64,000 nt of DNA from Avena insularis (GCA_023614405.1 CM042691.1:173014927-173078926); one strand, 5' to 3'. Shown: positions 1 through 12,255, counted from the stretch's first letter. Made by a program: numbers and translations. The notes: generated by a model from the sequence alone, not told the origin.

Positions 1-76
1 AGGATCCTCCGAGCATCAGCCGGGGTTCCACATATTTCATTCATTCAGGGTTCTGAATACATAAACTATTATGCGA

Positions 77-1300
77 CTAAGTGTAAAAAGGACGTAGGAG
101 GTCCGCATTCCATGGTCTTTCGGTCTCCTCATCTGATTTGTCCATCTTGTTCTTGCGCGGCTGCTGCGTGTTGATGAGGTAGTAGGAGTCATTGTGCAGT
201 GCCTTGCTGATGATGAAGGGGCCCTCCCAGGGAGGGGACAACTTGTGCATGCCCTTGGTGTCTTGTATCAGACGGAGCACTAGATTTCCCTCACAGAATG
301 CGATGGGACAGATCCGGCGCAAATGGTGCCGGCGTAACCCTTGCTGGTATATTGCCGATCTTGACAGAGCCACCTTGTGGGCCTCCTCGAGGAGGTACAC
401 ACTGTCCTCCCTCGCCTCTTGGTTCTCATTCTCTATGTAGAGGATCTTGTAGGGTGAGTTGAACTTGATGTCCGCCACAAGAACTGCTTCTGAGCCGTAG
501 GTGAGGAAGAACGGGGTGAAGCCGGTTGACCGATTCGGGGTGGTGCACAGGATCCAAAGCATAGCTGGGAGTTCCTCGATCGAGCGATGGGGCGAGCGTT
601 CTAGTTGCTCGACCAGCCGGGGTTTAATTCTGGCTAGCACCAAGCTGTTTGCCCTTTCCACCTCCCCGTTGGACTACAGGTGCACGACAGATGCGAGGTC
701 CAACCTGATTCCCTTTTTGTGGCAGAGCCAGACGAAGGCTCCCTTGGCGAAGTGCATTCTGTTATTGGTGATGATGCTGTGGGGGTACCCGAACCGTATG
801 ATGATGATGTCCCGAAAGACGGTGACAACCATGGCGCCTTCCAGCTTTCGGATTGGATTTGCTTCTATCCACTTGGTGAACTTGTCCACCGCCACCAGCA
901 GGTGGGTCATGCCGGATCAGGATCGCTTGATGGGACCGAGCATGTCCTTGCCCCAAACGGCGAAAGGCCATGTGATTGTTACAGTCTTGAGAACTGAGTC
1001 GGCATGTGCCTGAGCTGGCCGAATCGCTGACATCCATTGCATGCGCGCATCATCTATTCCGCATCCTTGGCTGCGGTGGGCCAATATAAACCGTAGCACA
1101 TGGCCTTAGAGACTATGGCCCGGGAAGAGGAGTGGTGGCCGCATTCCCCCTAGTGGATTTCCTTCAGCAGCCTATAGCTTGTTTCCGCGTCGAAGCACCA
1201 CCAGAAGATGCCAGAAAAGTTGTGCTTGTATAACTCCTTGTTGATGATGGTGTAGTGTGCGCGCGGCGCCTGATTTTCCTTGCATCGACCTCGTCATCCG
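77..1300 (-). pseudogene. Integrase of Tat element A (broken)
   Basis: The integrase would insert the cDNA copy into the chromosome. The N-terminal zinc-binding HHCC region is visible near 1040-1150 (CGHHSSSRA, later CNGCQRFG), with one in-frame TAG inside it. The core follows at about 674-960: the first catalytic Asp is in DMLGP, but the usual TDNG around the second Asp reads TNNR (codon 764-766), so a catalytic residue is lost. The third acidic residue is present in ERAN at the start of the longest stretch (77-661). That 194-residue stretch continues through the C-terminal domain (KLSPPWEGPF) to LLRPFYT and a natural stop. Several frame changes separate the pieces. Confidence 0.8.
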
Positions 1301-1522
1301 GAAGCTCGCCGTTGATGATGAAGTTCACGAAGTCTGGGCCCATGACAACACTTCCCAGATAGCCAGGACACTCCCGGGTGTTGGCTGAGGCTCATGTGGA
1401 GGGCGATTAGGTGGGATGCCCGAGTCGGCAGCCCCCGAGCATCTTGGCTTACTCGGTGATGCCTGGCCCAAAGTCATGGCAGCCCCCGGGTCTTTCAATC
1501 CGGACGCCCTCGGGTCTGCCAC
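1301..1522 (-). other. Pol linker between second RNase H and integrase, element A
   Basis: This is a Pro/Gly/Ser-rich, GC-rich stretch in the place where Tat pol has a variable linker. It follows the EHLRKPSITPS motif at the end of the second RNase H. The frame is not clean. It lacks the 7-residue repeat found at the equivalent place in element C. Confidence 0.4.
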
Positions 1523-2128
1523 CTAGATGATGGACTCAGATTCGAGGGAGGGAGTGATGCTTGGCTTGCGAAGGTGCTCCAGGGAGACACCAGAAGGGAT
1601 TGCCTGCCTGGTGGATCCGACTCGTGTGAGCGAATCGACCGCTTCGTTATTGGCACGGGGGACATGGTGGAATTCACATCCCTCGAAGCACGCGCCGAGC
1701 AGCTGAATGTGGAACCCGTATAGAGCCATGTTGGTATCCCAGGCATCCCACTCTCCGGATACTTGTTGCACCACCAAATCTGAATCCCCGAAGAAGAGGA
1801 TCCGATGAATGCTAATTTCTTTGGTGATCCGGAGCCCATGCGCCAGTGCTTCGTATTCGGCCACATTATTCGAGGCGGTGAAGTGGATCTAAAGAACATA
1901 CTCCAGTCGGTCTCCCTTGGGCGAGGTGAGCATGATGCCAGCTCCCAAGCCCTCGCGCATCTTTGAGACGTCAAAGTACAGCTTCCAGTAGTCCGAGAAG
2001 GGTACTAGTGGAAGGTACTGTCTCTCTGCCCAGTCGACGCAGAAATCTGCCACCGCCTGAGACTTGATGGTGATCCTTGGCTCGTACCAGATGCAGTAGG
2101 AGGCGAGCTCAATGCCCCATTTGGCCAT
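1523..2128 (-). pseudogene. Second (archaeal-type) RNase H of Tat element A
   Basis: This extra RNase H domain follows the degenerate RNase H attached to RT and is diagnostic of the Tat lineage. Visible motifs are LYFDVSKMREGLGAG (family FDGSKM, so Gly is replaced by Val next to the catalytic Asp), AEYEALAHGL with the catalytic Glu, FFGDSDLVVQQVSGEWD with the third acidic residue, and HHVPRANNEAVDSL with the last. A stop near 1888 splits it into pieces of 79 and 113 residues. It sits directly between RT-RNase H and integrase, as expected. Confidence 0.75.
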
Positions 2129-3412
2129 CCGGCCGGTGGCTTCCTTGTTGCCGAATATTCCCCCAATGGTGCAGTGGACACCACCATGAGCGGATGCTCC
2201 TGGAAGTAGTGGTTGAGCTTATTGCATGCCAGGTACACACCGTAGCACATCTTCTGGTAGTGGGGGTAGTTCTGCTTGGAGAGGGATATCACTTCGCTGA
2301 GGCTGTAGACGGGTCGATGTACCGACTAGGCCTTGTCTTCATCATGGCGCTCCATCGACAGGACGATGCTGACGACCCGGTTGGTGGATGCTATATAGAG
2401 CAACATCGGCTCCTTCTCAACCATCGTGTCCAGCACCGGTGCTATGGATAACATGTGCTTGACATCATTGAACGGGGCATCCGCCTGCGCGGTCCTAGTG
2501 GACTTGTCCGTCTTCTTCATCAGCTGGTACAACAGAAGTGATTTCTCTCCCAGCCGGCTGACGAATCGGCTGAGGGAGGCCAAGCATCCGGTGAACTTCT
2601 GGACACCGAGTAAGATCTGTTGTGGCTGCATCCTCTCGATGGCCGCGATCTTCTCCTGATTCGCCTTGATTCCTTGGTGTGACACGAGGAAACTGAGGAG
2701 CTGTCGAATGGCACACGGAAAACACACTTCTCTGGGTTCATCTTCATCTGGTACCGGCAGAGGTTTGCGAACGTCTCGCCTAGGTCTTCGAGGAGGGTTC
2801 GCTTCTCCTTCGTCTTGATGACAACATCGTCAACATAGGAATGCACATTCCGGCCGATTTGCGAGTGTAAGCACTTCTGCATACAACGTTGATAAGTGGC
2901 GCCTGCGTTTTTCAAGCTGAATGGCATGGTTACGTAGCAGTAAGCCCCATATGGGGTGATAAACAATGTCTTTAGCAGATCGTCCGGATTTAACCGAATC
3001 TAGTTGTAACCGAAATAACAATCAAGAAAGGATAACATATCATAGCCGTCCATACAGTCAATGACTTGATCAATATGGGGCAGGGCGAAGGGGTCTTTCG
3101 GGCAAGCCTTGTTCAAGCCGGTGTAGTCGATACACATGCGCCAGCTCTTGTTTTCTTTAACACCAGGACTGGGTTGGCCAGCCAGTCCGGGTGGTACACC
3201 TCCATGATGAATCCAAGGAGCCGGGCGATCTTGTTGCCGATGGCCTTTCTCTTGTCCTCCGCGAAGTAGCTAAGGGGCTGCTTGACCATCTTGGCATCCG
3301 GTCGCATGTGAAGTGAGTGCTCGGTGAATTCCCTCGGCACACACCGCATGTCCTTGGGGTACCATGAGAAGATGTCCCGATTCTCACGGAGGAAGTCGAC
3401 GAGTGTGCTTTC
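2129..3412 (-). pseudogene. Reverse transcriptase-RNase H of Tat element A (broken)
   Basis: RT copies the element RNA into DNA. Starting just after the in-frame TAG at 3413-3415, the frame reads into DIFSWYPKDM and VPREFTEHSLHMRPDAK, then PDWLANPVLVLKK. The polymerase core includes MPFSLKNAGATYQRCMQK and the catalytic YVDD at 2826-2837. RNase H follows with QKFTGCLASLSRFVS, LLYIASTNRVVS and SLSKQNYPHYQKMCYGVY. At least three frameshifts break it (near 2290, 2720 and 3000). The spread of lesions suggests decay in place. Confidence 0.8.
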
Positions 3413-3415
3413 CTA
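3413..3415 (-). other. In-frame TAG at protease/RT boundary, element A
   Basis: The minus strand reads AGC AAA TAG GAA AGC. It follows LDSK and precedes ESTLVDFLRENRDIF without a change of frame. The same codon is TAG in all other Tat copies of this window (28678, 31794, 38040 and 46572). Either it is a recoded stop or a lesion inherited by every copy; see findings. Confidence 0.7.
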
Positions 3416-3556
3416 TTTGCTGTCCAAGCTAGCACCAATGGTGACACACATGGACGGATCAGCAGGGTGGAGCGGCATCTTCCTTGTCTCCTTAGAGCGC
3501 TGGAACGCCATGTCTCCGCTTGGCATTGTTCTAGCCGGCACCTCTTGCTGCAGCAT

Positions 3557-4010
3557 CTATACGTTGCGCATGACCGCGCGCTTCTCCTCTATGATGAGCA
3601 GGGACTTGGCTATCTTCGCGCCCTCCGCTGCGCACACCATGGACCGTTTGTAGCAGCCAGACACGGTGATCATGCCATTCGGCCCCGAATACTTCATCTT
3701 GAGGTATGCGTAGTGGGGGACCACCATGAACTTTGTGAGGGAAGGGCGCCCAAGAAGAGCATGGTAGGTGCTGGCGATATTCAACACCTCAAACCAAATC
3801 GGCTCACGTCGGAAGTTTTCTTCCAAACCGAATATGACATCCAGTCGGATTTTTCCAAACGGGACACACGGAGGTCCAGGCGCGACTCCATGGAACACGG
3901 TGCTCGAGGGCTACGGATCGCGCTCCCAGATGCCCAGATTCTCCATGGAGGAGAGGTAGAGAAGGTTGAGGCTGCTCCCACCATCCACCAACACGCGCGA
4001 TAAGCAGCAG
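3557..4010 (-). pseudogene. Aspartic protease of Tat element A
   Basis: The retropepsin-like protease would cut the polyprotein. The active-site segment LVDGGSSLNLLY is read near 3960-4005. It is the Asp-Gly-Gly-Ser variant usual for this group. It is followed by KIRLDVIFG, then YHALLGRPSLTKFM, the second conserved protease motif. The C-terminal part YLKMKYSGPNGMITVSGCYK runs to about 3650. A TAG near the middle (RDP*PSS) and frame changes inactivate it. Confidence 0.75.
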
Positions 4011-4243
4011 GTGCCCTTGTTGGAGATGAGCAGAGGGTCTAGAACCATCGCGTAGCCCTCAGGTTGCGGGAGCAGCTCCGGCTAGTCTTACTGCCTCCAA
4101 GTGATGGGAGTCTCAAACCATTTCAGGTACTGGGGGCCGGAGGGACAATAGCGTTCACCTCTGTCGCGCGCTACTTCTAGCTGCGTCTGTTAGTCGGTTT
4201 GGCCTCAAAGATGTGGTAGTTCTCATGTTGCTGTGGGTAGGCC

Positions 4244-4278
4244 CTGTTGTTATTGTTGTTGTTGTTGTTGTTGTTGTT
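4244..4278. repeat. (GTT)n microsatellite
   Basis: About eleven GTT units with one GTTATT interruption. It is inside decayed gag of element A and not at the same place in C, D or E, so it arose after insertion. Confidence 0.85.
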
Positions 4279-5316
4279 CCCGGCTTCCCTAGCCGATGGT
4301 GGTGGTCCACCAATAGGGGGTGGGTGGAGAGGGGGCAAGCCAACCTGCTCCTTGATTTGCTAGGTCTAGCTACACTGCCGACTGGTGTGTGTAGCCAGCT
4401 TGAAGGCTCCTTTGTGGTACTTAGATGGCCCATCAAACATCTGTTCGAAGGTGAAGGGGTTCTTATGCCTCTTGTCGTTTGCAGCTGGTGCTCCTTGCAC
4501 CATGTTGACCTGCCTCTGGTGATACCGATGACTTTGCTGCTCAGCCGGGCGCTTAACATTGTAGCGGTTGTCGTTGATGGGCCATCTGGACGATCTGGCA
4601 TCTCTGCCCTGACCCGCTTGCCTCTCTTGAGGCGGATCGACGAGGGTCGGTCGTCCTTCCGTGTTCACCCGGAGGGGTTTCTTTATGGCAGCATCGGTGG
4701 TGGCATACTGGTCGGTGACGGTCATCAGCTCCGCCATGGTCTTGGGCTTGTCGCAGAGCATCCGGTGACATAGAATCATGCCCTCTCAACACCCTTCAAT
4801 TGCCTGGTTCTCCACCACCCCCTCGCAGGAGTTGTGCATCTCAATCCAGCGGGCGACATACTCGCGATCCGACTCGTGGTCTCCTTCGATGCACAGAGAC
4901 AGATCGCGAGGTCGACCCGGGTGCTTGTAGGTGCCGTTGAAGTTCTAGATGAAGACCATCTCGAAGTTGGGCCAAGCGTTGATGCTGTAGGCTGTTGAGC
5001 TAGGTTCTCGCCAAACCAGTCAACATGAGAGGCACATAGCATACCGCTACGCGCTTGTTGCCATGGGCGATTCCGATTGTCGTGGCGTAGTCAGTTAGCC
5101 AGTCCTCCGGCTTCATGCTGCTGTCGTACTTGGGGGTGTCGCGCAGCAGGGAAATTTTTAGGGAAATGGCTCTTTTCGGATGTGGTGCCCGAAGCAGACC
5201 GGTCCGGTTGTGTCTTCCTCCTCCATGATGCGGACTTACGTCAGGAGGTCGATTCGGTCCCATGCATCCGGCTCTACCGGGTTGGGCGTGCCCACCCGGC
5301 TAGAGCGGCGGGATGC

Positions 5317-5330
5317 GGGGGGGGGGGGGG
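5317..5330. repeat. G14 homopolymer
   Basis: An uninterrupted run of fourteen G inside gag of element A. Its length may be unreliable in sequencing, so the local frame should not be trusted. Confidence 0.9.
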
Positions 5331-6349
5331 TGGCCTTCTCGTGCCAGATGCGTGGCTGGTCGCCCCCTGCTTGTTGCGAGGTTGGATGCTTCCAGAATGG
5401 TAATGCTTGGAATGGCGAGGGCGAGGCTTCCTTCCGGGAGGAGAAGTGGAGTGCTCAGTCCGGCGGGGTCCTCCATTGCTCCCTCCAGCCGGACGGTTCC
5501 CTTGGGAACCCGCAGATGACTCGTGCGCCATCCGGACGGCGTCAGCTTGCTCGTCCGCGACCCGTAGGAGGTGTTGCACCCATAGATCCTGCCAGGCTCT
5601 CTCCTCACCTTCCAGGTGAGGTAGTTCTTCCACGGCAGCTCTCGCTGCTCGCAAGTTCTTCATTGCCGAGTTGTACACTAGCGGGGGGAATAATGGATCT
5701 GGGTCGCCGTCTCTATCAAAACGGACCCCTAGTTCTCCCTCGTGACACTGCACGATCCCATGCCGGCTAGGCTCGAGGTTAAACTGGGCGACGATATTGG
5801 AGTGGTGGTACTCGTGCATGGTTTTCTCGATTTGGAACTGGGTCGAGGGCAGCTATTGGGCCTGCTGGAGCAGGTGCTCCCTACCCACCTTGATCTTTGT
5901 GACCGCCTCAACCGGATAGTTGCCTGGCTCGACAGGGACGAGGAGTTCCTCAATGGTCTGCTCCACCATGCCCTTCTCTTGCAGCGGGGTGGAAGTGCCA
6001 GCTCCGTCGAAAGTGCGATCGTGGGTGGGTCGGCGGTTGTGGCTTGACCCCACCATCATCACCTCCACGCTACAAGGCTCGAAGAGTGCACTTCCGTCTA
6101 AGGGCAGCGGCTCGACGAAGGAGATGATCTCCTGGGGAAACGCTCCGGCATGGTGGCGACGTAGACAGGTAGGTCGCCGTGAAGCAGGATGGATCCGTCC
6201 ACCAGGAAGGTGGAGCTGGCGAAGCACGAGTTGTTGTTGATGATGCAATCGAACTACCCCAAGGTGAGCACGAGGCCAGAAGCCACGCGCTCTCTGGATG
6301 AAGTGCGGGGTCCTGTGCAGAACGTGAATCTGTTCGCCGCCATATCTTG

Positions 6350-6366
6350 CCCCACGGTGGGTGCCA
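6350..6366 (-). other. Primer-binding site, Tat element A
   Basis: The minus strand reads TGGCACCCACCGTGGGG two bases inside the LTR. From memory of plant tRNA-Lys(CUU) 3' ends, this is complementary to that tRNA except for one G-to-A change. Elements C, D and E have the same site in the same position. Confidence 0.6.
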
Positions 6367-6368
6367 AC

Positions 6369-7179
6369 TGTCGTCGGTGTGGAAACGACAGTGCTTAAGA
6401 AGGCTAGGAAATGGTGTGGGAGCGAGAAGTGAGGCAAGGGACAATGTCCGCAGACGGGATTGGGCACAAGCAAGCGTTAGGGACACAAGAAGTACCCAGG
6501 TTCAGGGCCCTTGCGGTGGGGTAAAACCCTACTCCTGCCGATCTGAGTATCGAGATGAACAAGGGCTAGAAAGGCTCCTCGATCTGGATGGTGTGGAGCT
6601 ATCTAAGAATGAGAGTCCTCTCTTTCTAGGGTGCCCCTGCCGCCCTGTATACAGGACTGAGGCGGCAAGGCAAGCAACATGGCCGACTTGCGGGTCCCAC
6701 AGGCGGGCCTCAGCCGGCTAGTCACCTACAGTATCCGGCATGGCGGGAGTGTAACCATAGTTAGAGCCATGCCGTGATGTGAGCAACAGTGGTTGCCGTG
6801 CGGGCAGTTACACACACTACCACTTACTAAACACTGTTACAACCATCATTGGTAAATTCTTCGGTATGGGCCAAGTGTCCTAGTCTTCTCCTTGTCTTGT
6901 CTGCCATCCTGGGCGTACCAGGCACTGTGCCGTGCGTCACCTTGTCCTCCTTATAGCTTGATTGTTCGGCTAGGGCTACCTAGCCGGCTGGCCTTCTGGT
7001 CCATCTAGTTTTATCCGGCTGGGATGATCCAGCTGGCTGACATCTTGGCGGTGCTTTTTATCCTTCTATCTAGCTTGACGGCCTATACTGCGTCTGGTCT
7101 TCTCTTTGGTGTCTTTGACCTTTTACATCCGGCTGGACCTAGCCGGCTGGAAGTTGTATTGCCATTATATCTTGTCTGG
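6369..7179 (-). repeat. 5' LTR of Tat element A, truncated
   Basis: The inner end is TGTCG on the plus strand (CGACA when read in element orientation), next to the primer site. The outer end is missing because a TGTAACACCCC LTR begins at 7180. The 811 bp seen compares with 793-861 bp for E, D and C, so probably only the outermost part is lost. A TATA-like CTATAAGG is read on the minus strand near 6950-6957. Confidence 0.75.
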
Positions 7180-8291
7180 TGTAACACCCCTAGATTTACC
7201 AATCTTAATTAGGATTTGATTGTGCTTCATGAGCATTGCATGCATCTTTTTGTACTAAAGAAAATGTGCATTGTTCAATAAGTAGGGGAAATAAAAACCT
7301 AAACCCTAATCTCTTCCTCCCTATTTGAAATATATTCAAAATGTCTTTGAATTTTGAAAAGTATAAAAAGTTTGGAACCCAAATAGTTATAAAGGGTCTC
7401 CATAGTATCTTTAAATGTTTACCAAAGTTATAGTAATTTTGAAATTATACAAAACATATTACAAAATGAATATATAAAGAAAAAGAGAAAATAGAGAAAG
7501 TAAAAAGAATTTGGAAATAAAACTACCCCTAAACCTAATCTGGGCCGCTGCCCAACTCCCTCTCTTCTCTCTCTGCCGCACGTGCAGCCGCCTGTAGCCC
7601 ACCTGGCCCAAGCGCGGCCCACTCACGGCTCGTACCCCTTCGGCCTATTTTCCATCATCTTTCTCCTCATCGACGGATGCAGCGAAGCAGCTGCGTGTCG
7701 TCTTGCCGCCGGCCACCGCGCGCCAAGATCAACGCCGGCGCCCCTGGCCGCCTACAAGACGCCAACACCGTTGGACGAACCCTATGTTTGGTCCATTTCT
7801 CCTCTCTCTTCTTCCTCCTCCCTCACACGAGGTAACCCTAACCCTAGCCTCTGACCTCCCTGGTGCCTTGCTCCCTCTGGCCTCCCCTTGCTGCACTGAG
7901 ATGCTCTGAAGAAGCTCCTCGTCACCCTCGTCATTCTCGTGGAACCACGCAAGCAGGGGAGCCACCTCCTCATTGGAATCATGCTCACCATCCCATCGGC
8001 TGCCGCCAGTCACGCTGTTGATTCACCCTCTCCCATGCTCACCTCGCTTCCCCGACACCACCATCGTGCTTAGGGTGAGCCACCGGTCCTCATAGACCCC
8101 TCCATTTCCTTTCCCCCCTCTCTTTATCACCGCCGCATTGTTTCCCTGTCACCGCAGCCGCTAACCATCGTCGTGCGCGTAGCTCCGGTGACCAAAGCTG
8201 AGCGGTGCTTCCACTTTTCTGCTTAGCTCGAAGCGTCGTGTCGCATGCCCCTGCTCCCACATCCCGCGGTCGATCTGTGGGCAATGGCATA

Positions 8292-8313
8292 GCTGACGTC
8301 AGCATGACGTCAT
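8292..8313. promoter_or_regulatory. Paired TGACGTCA palindromes in LTR
   Basis: Two TGACGTCA octamers, 8294-8301 and 8305-8312, each sit in a longer palindrome (GCTGACGTCAGC and ATGACGTCAT). TGACGTCA is a known plant bZIP (TGA-type) core. One octamer is kept in the other copy of this LTR at 34609-34616. A regulatory role is inference. Confidence 0.4.
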
Positions 8314-9329
8314 GCTAATGCCATAATGCCATTTCTTTTGTTTTTATCTTTTGTTTTCTGTAATTAATAAATACCCGACATGTGGGCCCCCTTTGTAAGC
8401 CAAATAAACATTTTCTTAAATGTTTCTGATTTATAAAATTATTATAGTAATTCCAAAATATAAATTGTTTATAATATTCTAAAAATGATTTAAAATGAAT
8501 TAAAAATGGGGAAATTCATAACTAATTCATTTTAAATCAGAAAAATACAAAGAATATCAAAATGTTCAGAAAAATAATATATACACAATAGCATCATAAT
8601 GATGCATTGTTCAATAACTCCAACCACAAGAATAATTAGAAGAACAAAATGAACCCCATAGGTTATTCCGAGGATCCCCATGTTTTAGGGTTTGCTGCCC
8701 TCGGACCCTGTATAAAATGACCAATCATGTATTACGGTACATTAAAATACCCTTTACCTTGCCATATCATCATACTTGCTTGAGCATTGCATCGTTGGTT
8801 GTATTTATTGTTGTATTACTTTTCCGGTGTTTCTGCTTCTTCTCGATAGTCCTCAGAGATGAATGCGAGAAATGAGATCGAGTCCAAGACTGATGATCGA
8901 GATCAACACCATCGAAGGTTATCGACGAACAAGTCAAGATGATGAACCCTGAATATCTATAGATGGGTATCAACTGGAAAAGGCAAGCGAAGCCCCACAC
9001 ATACATATGAAACCTATGATTTCAAAGTATTTCATTCTTGCCATGCGCATACGATTCCAAAGTCTTTTATTGATAGATAGAGTAGTCCGATATGACGCAT
9101 GTTACCTTTGAAGCCTATATTCCCGATCCACTTCTCCTAGCATAACTAGGGTTAGGCTTGTGAAGCGTTGCTAGAGCTGTTACATCTGATGTGCTTAGCC
9201 TTGCTTAGCTATTACCGCTGGTCCATCCGGTTGATGAATCAGAGCTGTGAATGAACCTAGTATTTCAGGATGACGTGGTATAGTCAGAGATGAAAGTTAA
9301 ACATGCTAAGGTTTGTTTGGGAGGCCATG

Positions 9330-9738
9330 GTGGGTTGTGGTTTTTGTAGTCCCATACCTGCCACTACTAGGACGTGAGTTCTTGCCTCTTGAACCAAGAA
9401 GAGCGTACAACCACACAGTGGCCTGGAAGCCCCCTCGACCAACTAACTTGCCTGGAAGATTCCATGAGTCACATAGTTCGGGCGTTCCATTCGACATATG
9501 CATCTTGGTTGTTCTCGAAGGAGGTGCATTCATATAGGTAGGTAAGCGTGGCAGGGAATAGGAGAGGTCCGGCCTCCATAATCTCAACCCTTTTCACGGT
9601 GGGTTTGTGGTTTTTGAAGTCCCATACTTGCCACTACTAGGACATGAGTTCTTGCCTCTCTAACCAAGACGAGCGTACATCCACACGGTGGCCTGGAAAC
9701 CCCCTCGACTAACTAACTTGCCTAGTAGATTCCATGAC
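9330..9738 (+). repeat. Tandem duplication of about 270 bp inside the LTR
   Basis: The stretch from GGTTTTTGTAGTCCCATAC (about 9340) to CCATGAGTCACATAG (about 9461) recurs about 270 bp later, from about 9607. The second copy is cut at 9738 by an insertion and resumes at 13860 with ATGAGTCACATAGTTCGGG. The related LTR at 34446-36697 has one copy only. Confidence 0.7.
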
Positions 9739-10992
9739 TGTAACATCCCAAAAATACTAAGCTTGGATCATCAAACTTAGGGTTAACAAAAACTTTTCTA
9801 AATAAATTTATGAATGCAAGCATATGTGTATGCATTGATTTTGAATTCTTTTAAAACCACCTTGTTTGTTTGTTTCATTGCTTGTAAAATATTTCTTAGG
9901 TGAAATAAACATCATCTAAAACATTTCCCACACTTTTCCTAAAGACAAGTAAATCAAAACACATATATTAAATGAATGGTCATTTTGACCAATTTAACTC
10001 CCATGCCTACTTTGGCTGTCTCAAATTTTCAAAATCTAATAGAAACTTTTCTGGATCTTTGCACCCCTTGAATATACTCATAACAAAGTATCAAGGCCCA
10101 CTTTTGGATCATCCAGAAACTTTCAAATGCATAGTTTAAATGACAATTCAAAATTGAATCTTTATCATATGGGAAGATCCCCCTTTTTCAAAAAACCACT
10201 CAAACAAGATCAACTTTCAAAACCCAAGCATCTGCAGACTCACTATCACCAATCTAGCAAACCCACCAAAAATCTTTTCAAGATTCAAAACTTGATTTCA
10301 TGCGGCCATTTCATCAAACAGGTTGCAGACACAAATCAAACAAACATCAAACACTATTGTGAGCAGTGATTCTTGCCTAACTTGTTCCCTAGTTAGCTCA
10401 CAACCAGCTCAGTAGATCATCTAAGAAGATTAGCCAAGCACTAGCACCACTGTGAGCTTGCCATTGCCATCAATGGTGAACAGCCGAGCACCCCCTTGTC
10501 ACCCCATAGTCGACAGCAAGCTAGGAGCAGCTGCAAGCCTAGCCAGCATGTCTGGGAGGCAGCCCACCGTCCACCGCCACTCACTGTCCCAGCCGCGTGC
10601 GTTGCCAAGCCCTGGACCATGCGCAAGAGCCGCGCCCAGACCGCCAGATACCATGCCGAGCATGCGCCAGAGCACCATCATCGACCAGCGTACACAGACC
10701 GTGCGCCGCCCTCACCGCGTGCACACACGATCGCCACCGACCTAGGAGACCGCCAGACATCCTCGTTTGCGAGCCCCGTGCCGCACAGCCACCGCCCGCC
10801 GTCGAAGACGCCGCCTCTGCCGTGCAGAGCATCGCCCATTCCAGACCAAGCCGCACCGCCCCACGCCTCGAAACCATGTCGTTGAGCATCGCCAGGAGAC
10901 ACCGCACCGTCCCCTACCCTTGCCCATGCCATTATCCCCAGAACCTCGCTTCGACGAGCTCACCGTGCGCCCCGACGGTCCCCTCGCTCGAC

Positions 10993-11000
10993 TATAAATA
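10993..11000 (+). promoter_or_regulatory. TATA box of the solo LTR
   Basis: TATAAATA sits at the end of the GC-rich U3-like block and is followed by a pyrimidine-rich leader (CTCTTCACACCATCTCACTC). This is the usual layout for the LTR promoter and transcript start. Function is inferred. Confidence 0.5.
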
Positions 11001-12255
11001 GAGGCCACCCCCGCTCGATCTCTTCACACCATCTCACTCCCCTCTCCTCACTGATCATGCCACACCATTCTCAGAGCAAGGCGAGCACCACCCCGCCGGA
11101 ATTTCACCGGAGCCCACCGCCTCTGGAGAAGAAGGGCGCCATCGATTTCGTCCACCCCAGGAGCTGCCGCGACCTCGAAGTTCGCCGCTTTCGTCGTTCG
11201 TCCGCCTCGCTGACCCTCGCCCGTACCCCGGTGAGCCCCTAGCACCCCTCACTGGCCGCGCTAGGTTTCGTTCTCGCCGGCGTTGTCTCGCGTCGACGAT
11301 GACCCCCAGCCGTTGGATTAGAACTAGATCGAACGATCTACGTTGCCCCATATCGCTTCGCCCAGCTCCGTGTCACTGGCGAGTGGGGACACCCACTTAA
11401 GCAGCCCGCGGGAGCACTGCGCTTAGCAGGCCGGCCCGATAACTTTTCCCGCGCAGCCCAGTTATTCAAATTAAACTTTTTCCATTTCAATTCAAACACA
11501 CTTCTGTACCCAACTTCAAAAATCAACCCAGATCGATTCATTACACCAAATTGAATAAAACCAATTTTGTTGGAAAGGCCTGTGAATGCTGAATCCAAGC
11601 CCGTTGGATTCAATTCATTTGGATCTATAGATCACCCATGGTAAAAATAACAAGGCAGAAGCTTTTCTGCATTCAAACATTTTTCAAATTTAAACCATAA
11701 TTTCTTTTGAGTTGATTCCAACTCTCAAAAATCACATTTAACCATACCTTTCAGAATATATAAAAATATATAGGTTTACTTGCAGAAATAATATTCAAGT
11801 AATAAAAGAATGCCCCATAGGCATTAGTAGCCACTTTAATTAATTAAAATAAAAGGGTAAAACCTTATTAAATTGTGACACCACTTTAAATCACATTCCC
11901 ATGGACTACAATATGTGGTGATGACATGTGTCAACATGATCCCATGTTTGGTTTGGAGAATATTAAATCTTAAGTAGTTTTTCAATGAGTAGAAATTACT
12001 TTTCTAAAAATAAAAGGAATTAAATCAAGCCTTAACCTTGTAATGTTAGAGATGATGCTAGATCATCTATAGGACCCTTGTGTGTGATGATTGCAAGTAC
12101 TTAAGTATTGTTTGGTGATTGTGTACCTCGTATTTATTCATAGACGCTAGTATCGACCAAGGATACGAGGAGGAAGGAGGATACTACGAAGATGAAGCCG
12201 AGGAGAACTTCAACCACTGCTCTGCATAAGGCAAGCCATACTAATCAAGTTGACC

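Larger units (their letters stand above)
4011..6349 (-). pseudogene. Gag of Tat element A (broken)
   Basis: Gag forms the particle that packages element RNA. The N-terminal region lies at 5274-6349 and the conserved core at about 4780-5160, containing KYDSSMKPEDWLTDYATTIG and YVPLMLTGLART. Then come MHNSCEGVV-type sequence and LCDKPKTMAELMTVTDQYAT (4700-4790). A knuckle-like His/Cys cluster (ATHTSRQC) is near 4370. Several frameshifts split it. A GTT microsatellite (4244-4278) and a G14 run (5317-5330) lie inside it and probably account for two of them. The identification follows from similarity to the same regions of elements C, D and E. Confidence 0.7.
1..7179 (-). mobile_element. Tat-lineage Ty3/Gypsy element A, partial
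   Basis: Reading the minus strand from right to left gives LTR, primer site, gag, protease, reverse transcriptase-RNase H, a second RNase H and integrase. This is the Gypsy order, and the second RNase H before integrase marks the Tat lineage. The 3' LTR lies beyond the left edge. The 5' LTR (from 6369) is cut at 7179, where a Del/Tekay-like LTR begins. All reading frames carry stops or frameshifts, so the element is dead. The window starts in its 3' end; bases 1-76 are its untranslated tail. Confidence 0.88.

Noticed and set aside
4213..4773. Val-rich 186-residue plus-strand frame looking like a membrane protein
   Set aside because: The hydrophobic run comes from the GTT microsatellite; the real coding strand is gag on the minus strand.
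10496..11001. Overlapping Pro/Arg/Ala-rich open frames on both strands
   Set aside because: They lie in the GC-rich part of a solo LTR, with several overlapping frames on both strands and no domain; composition artefact.
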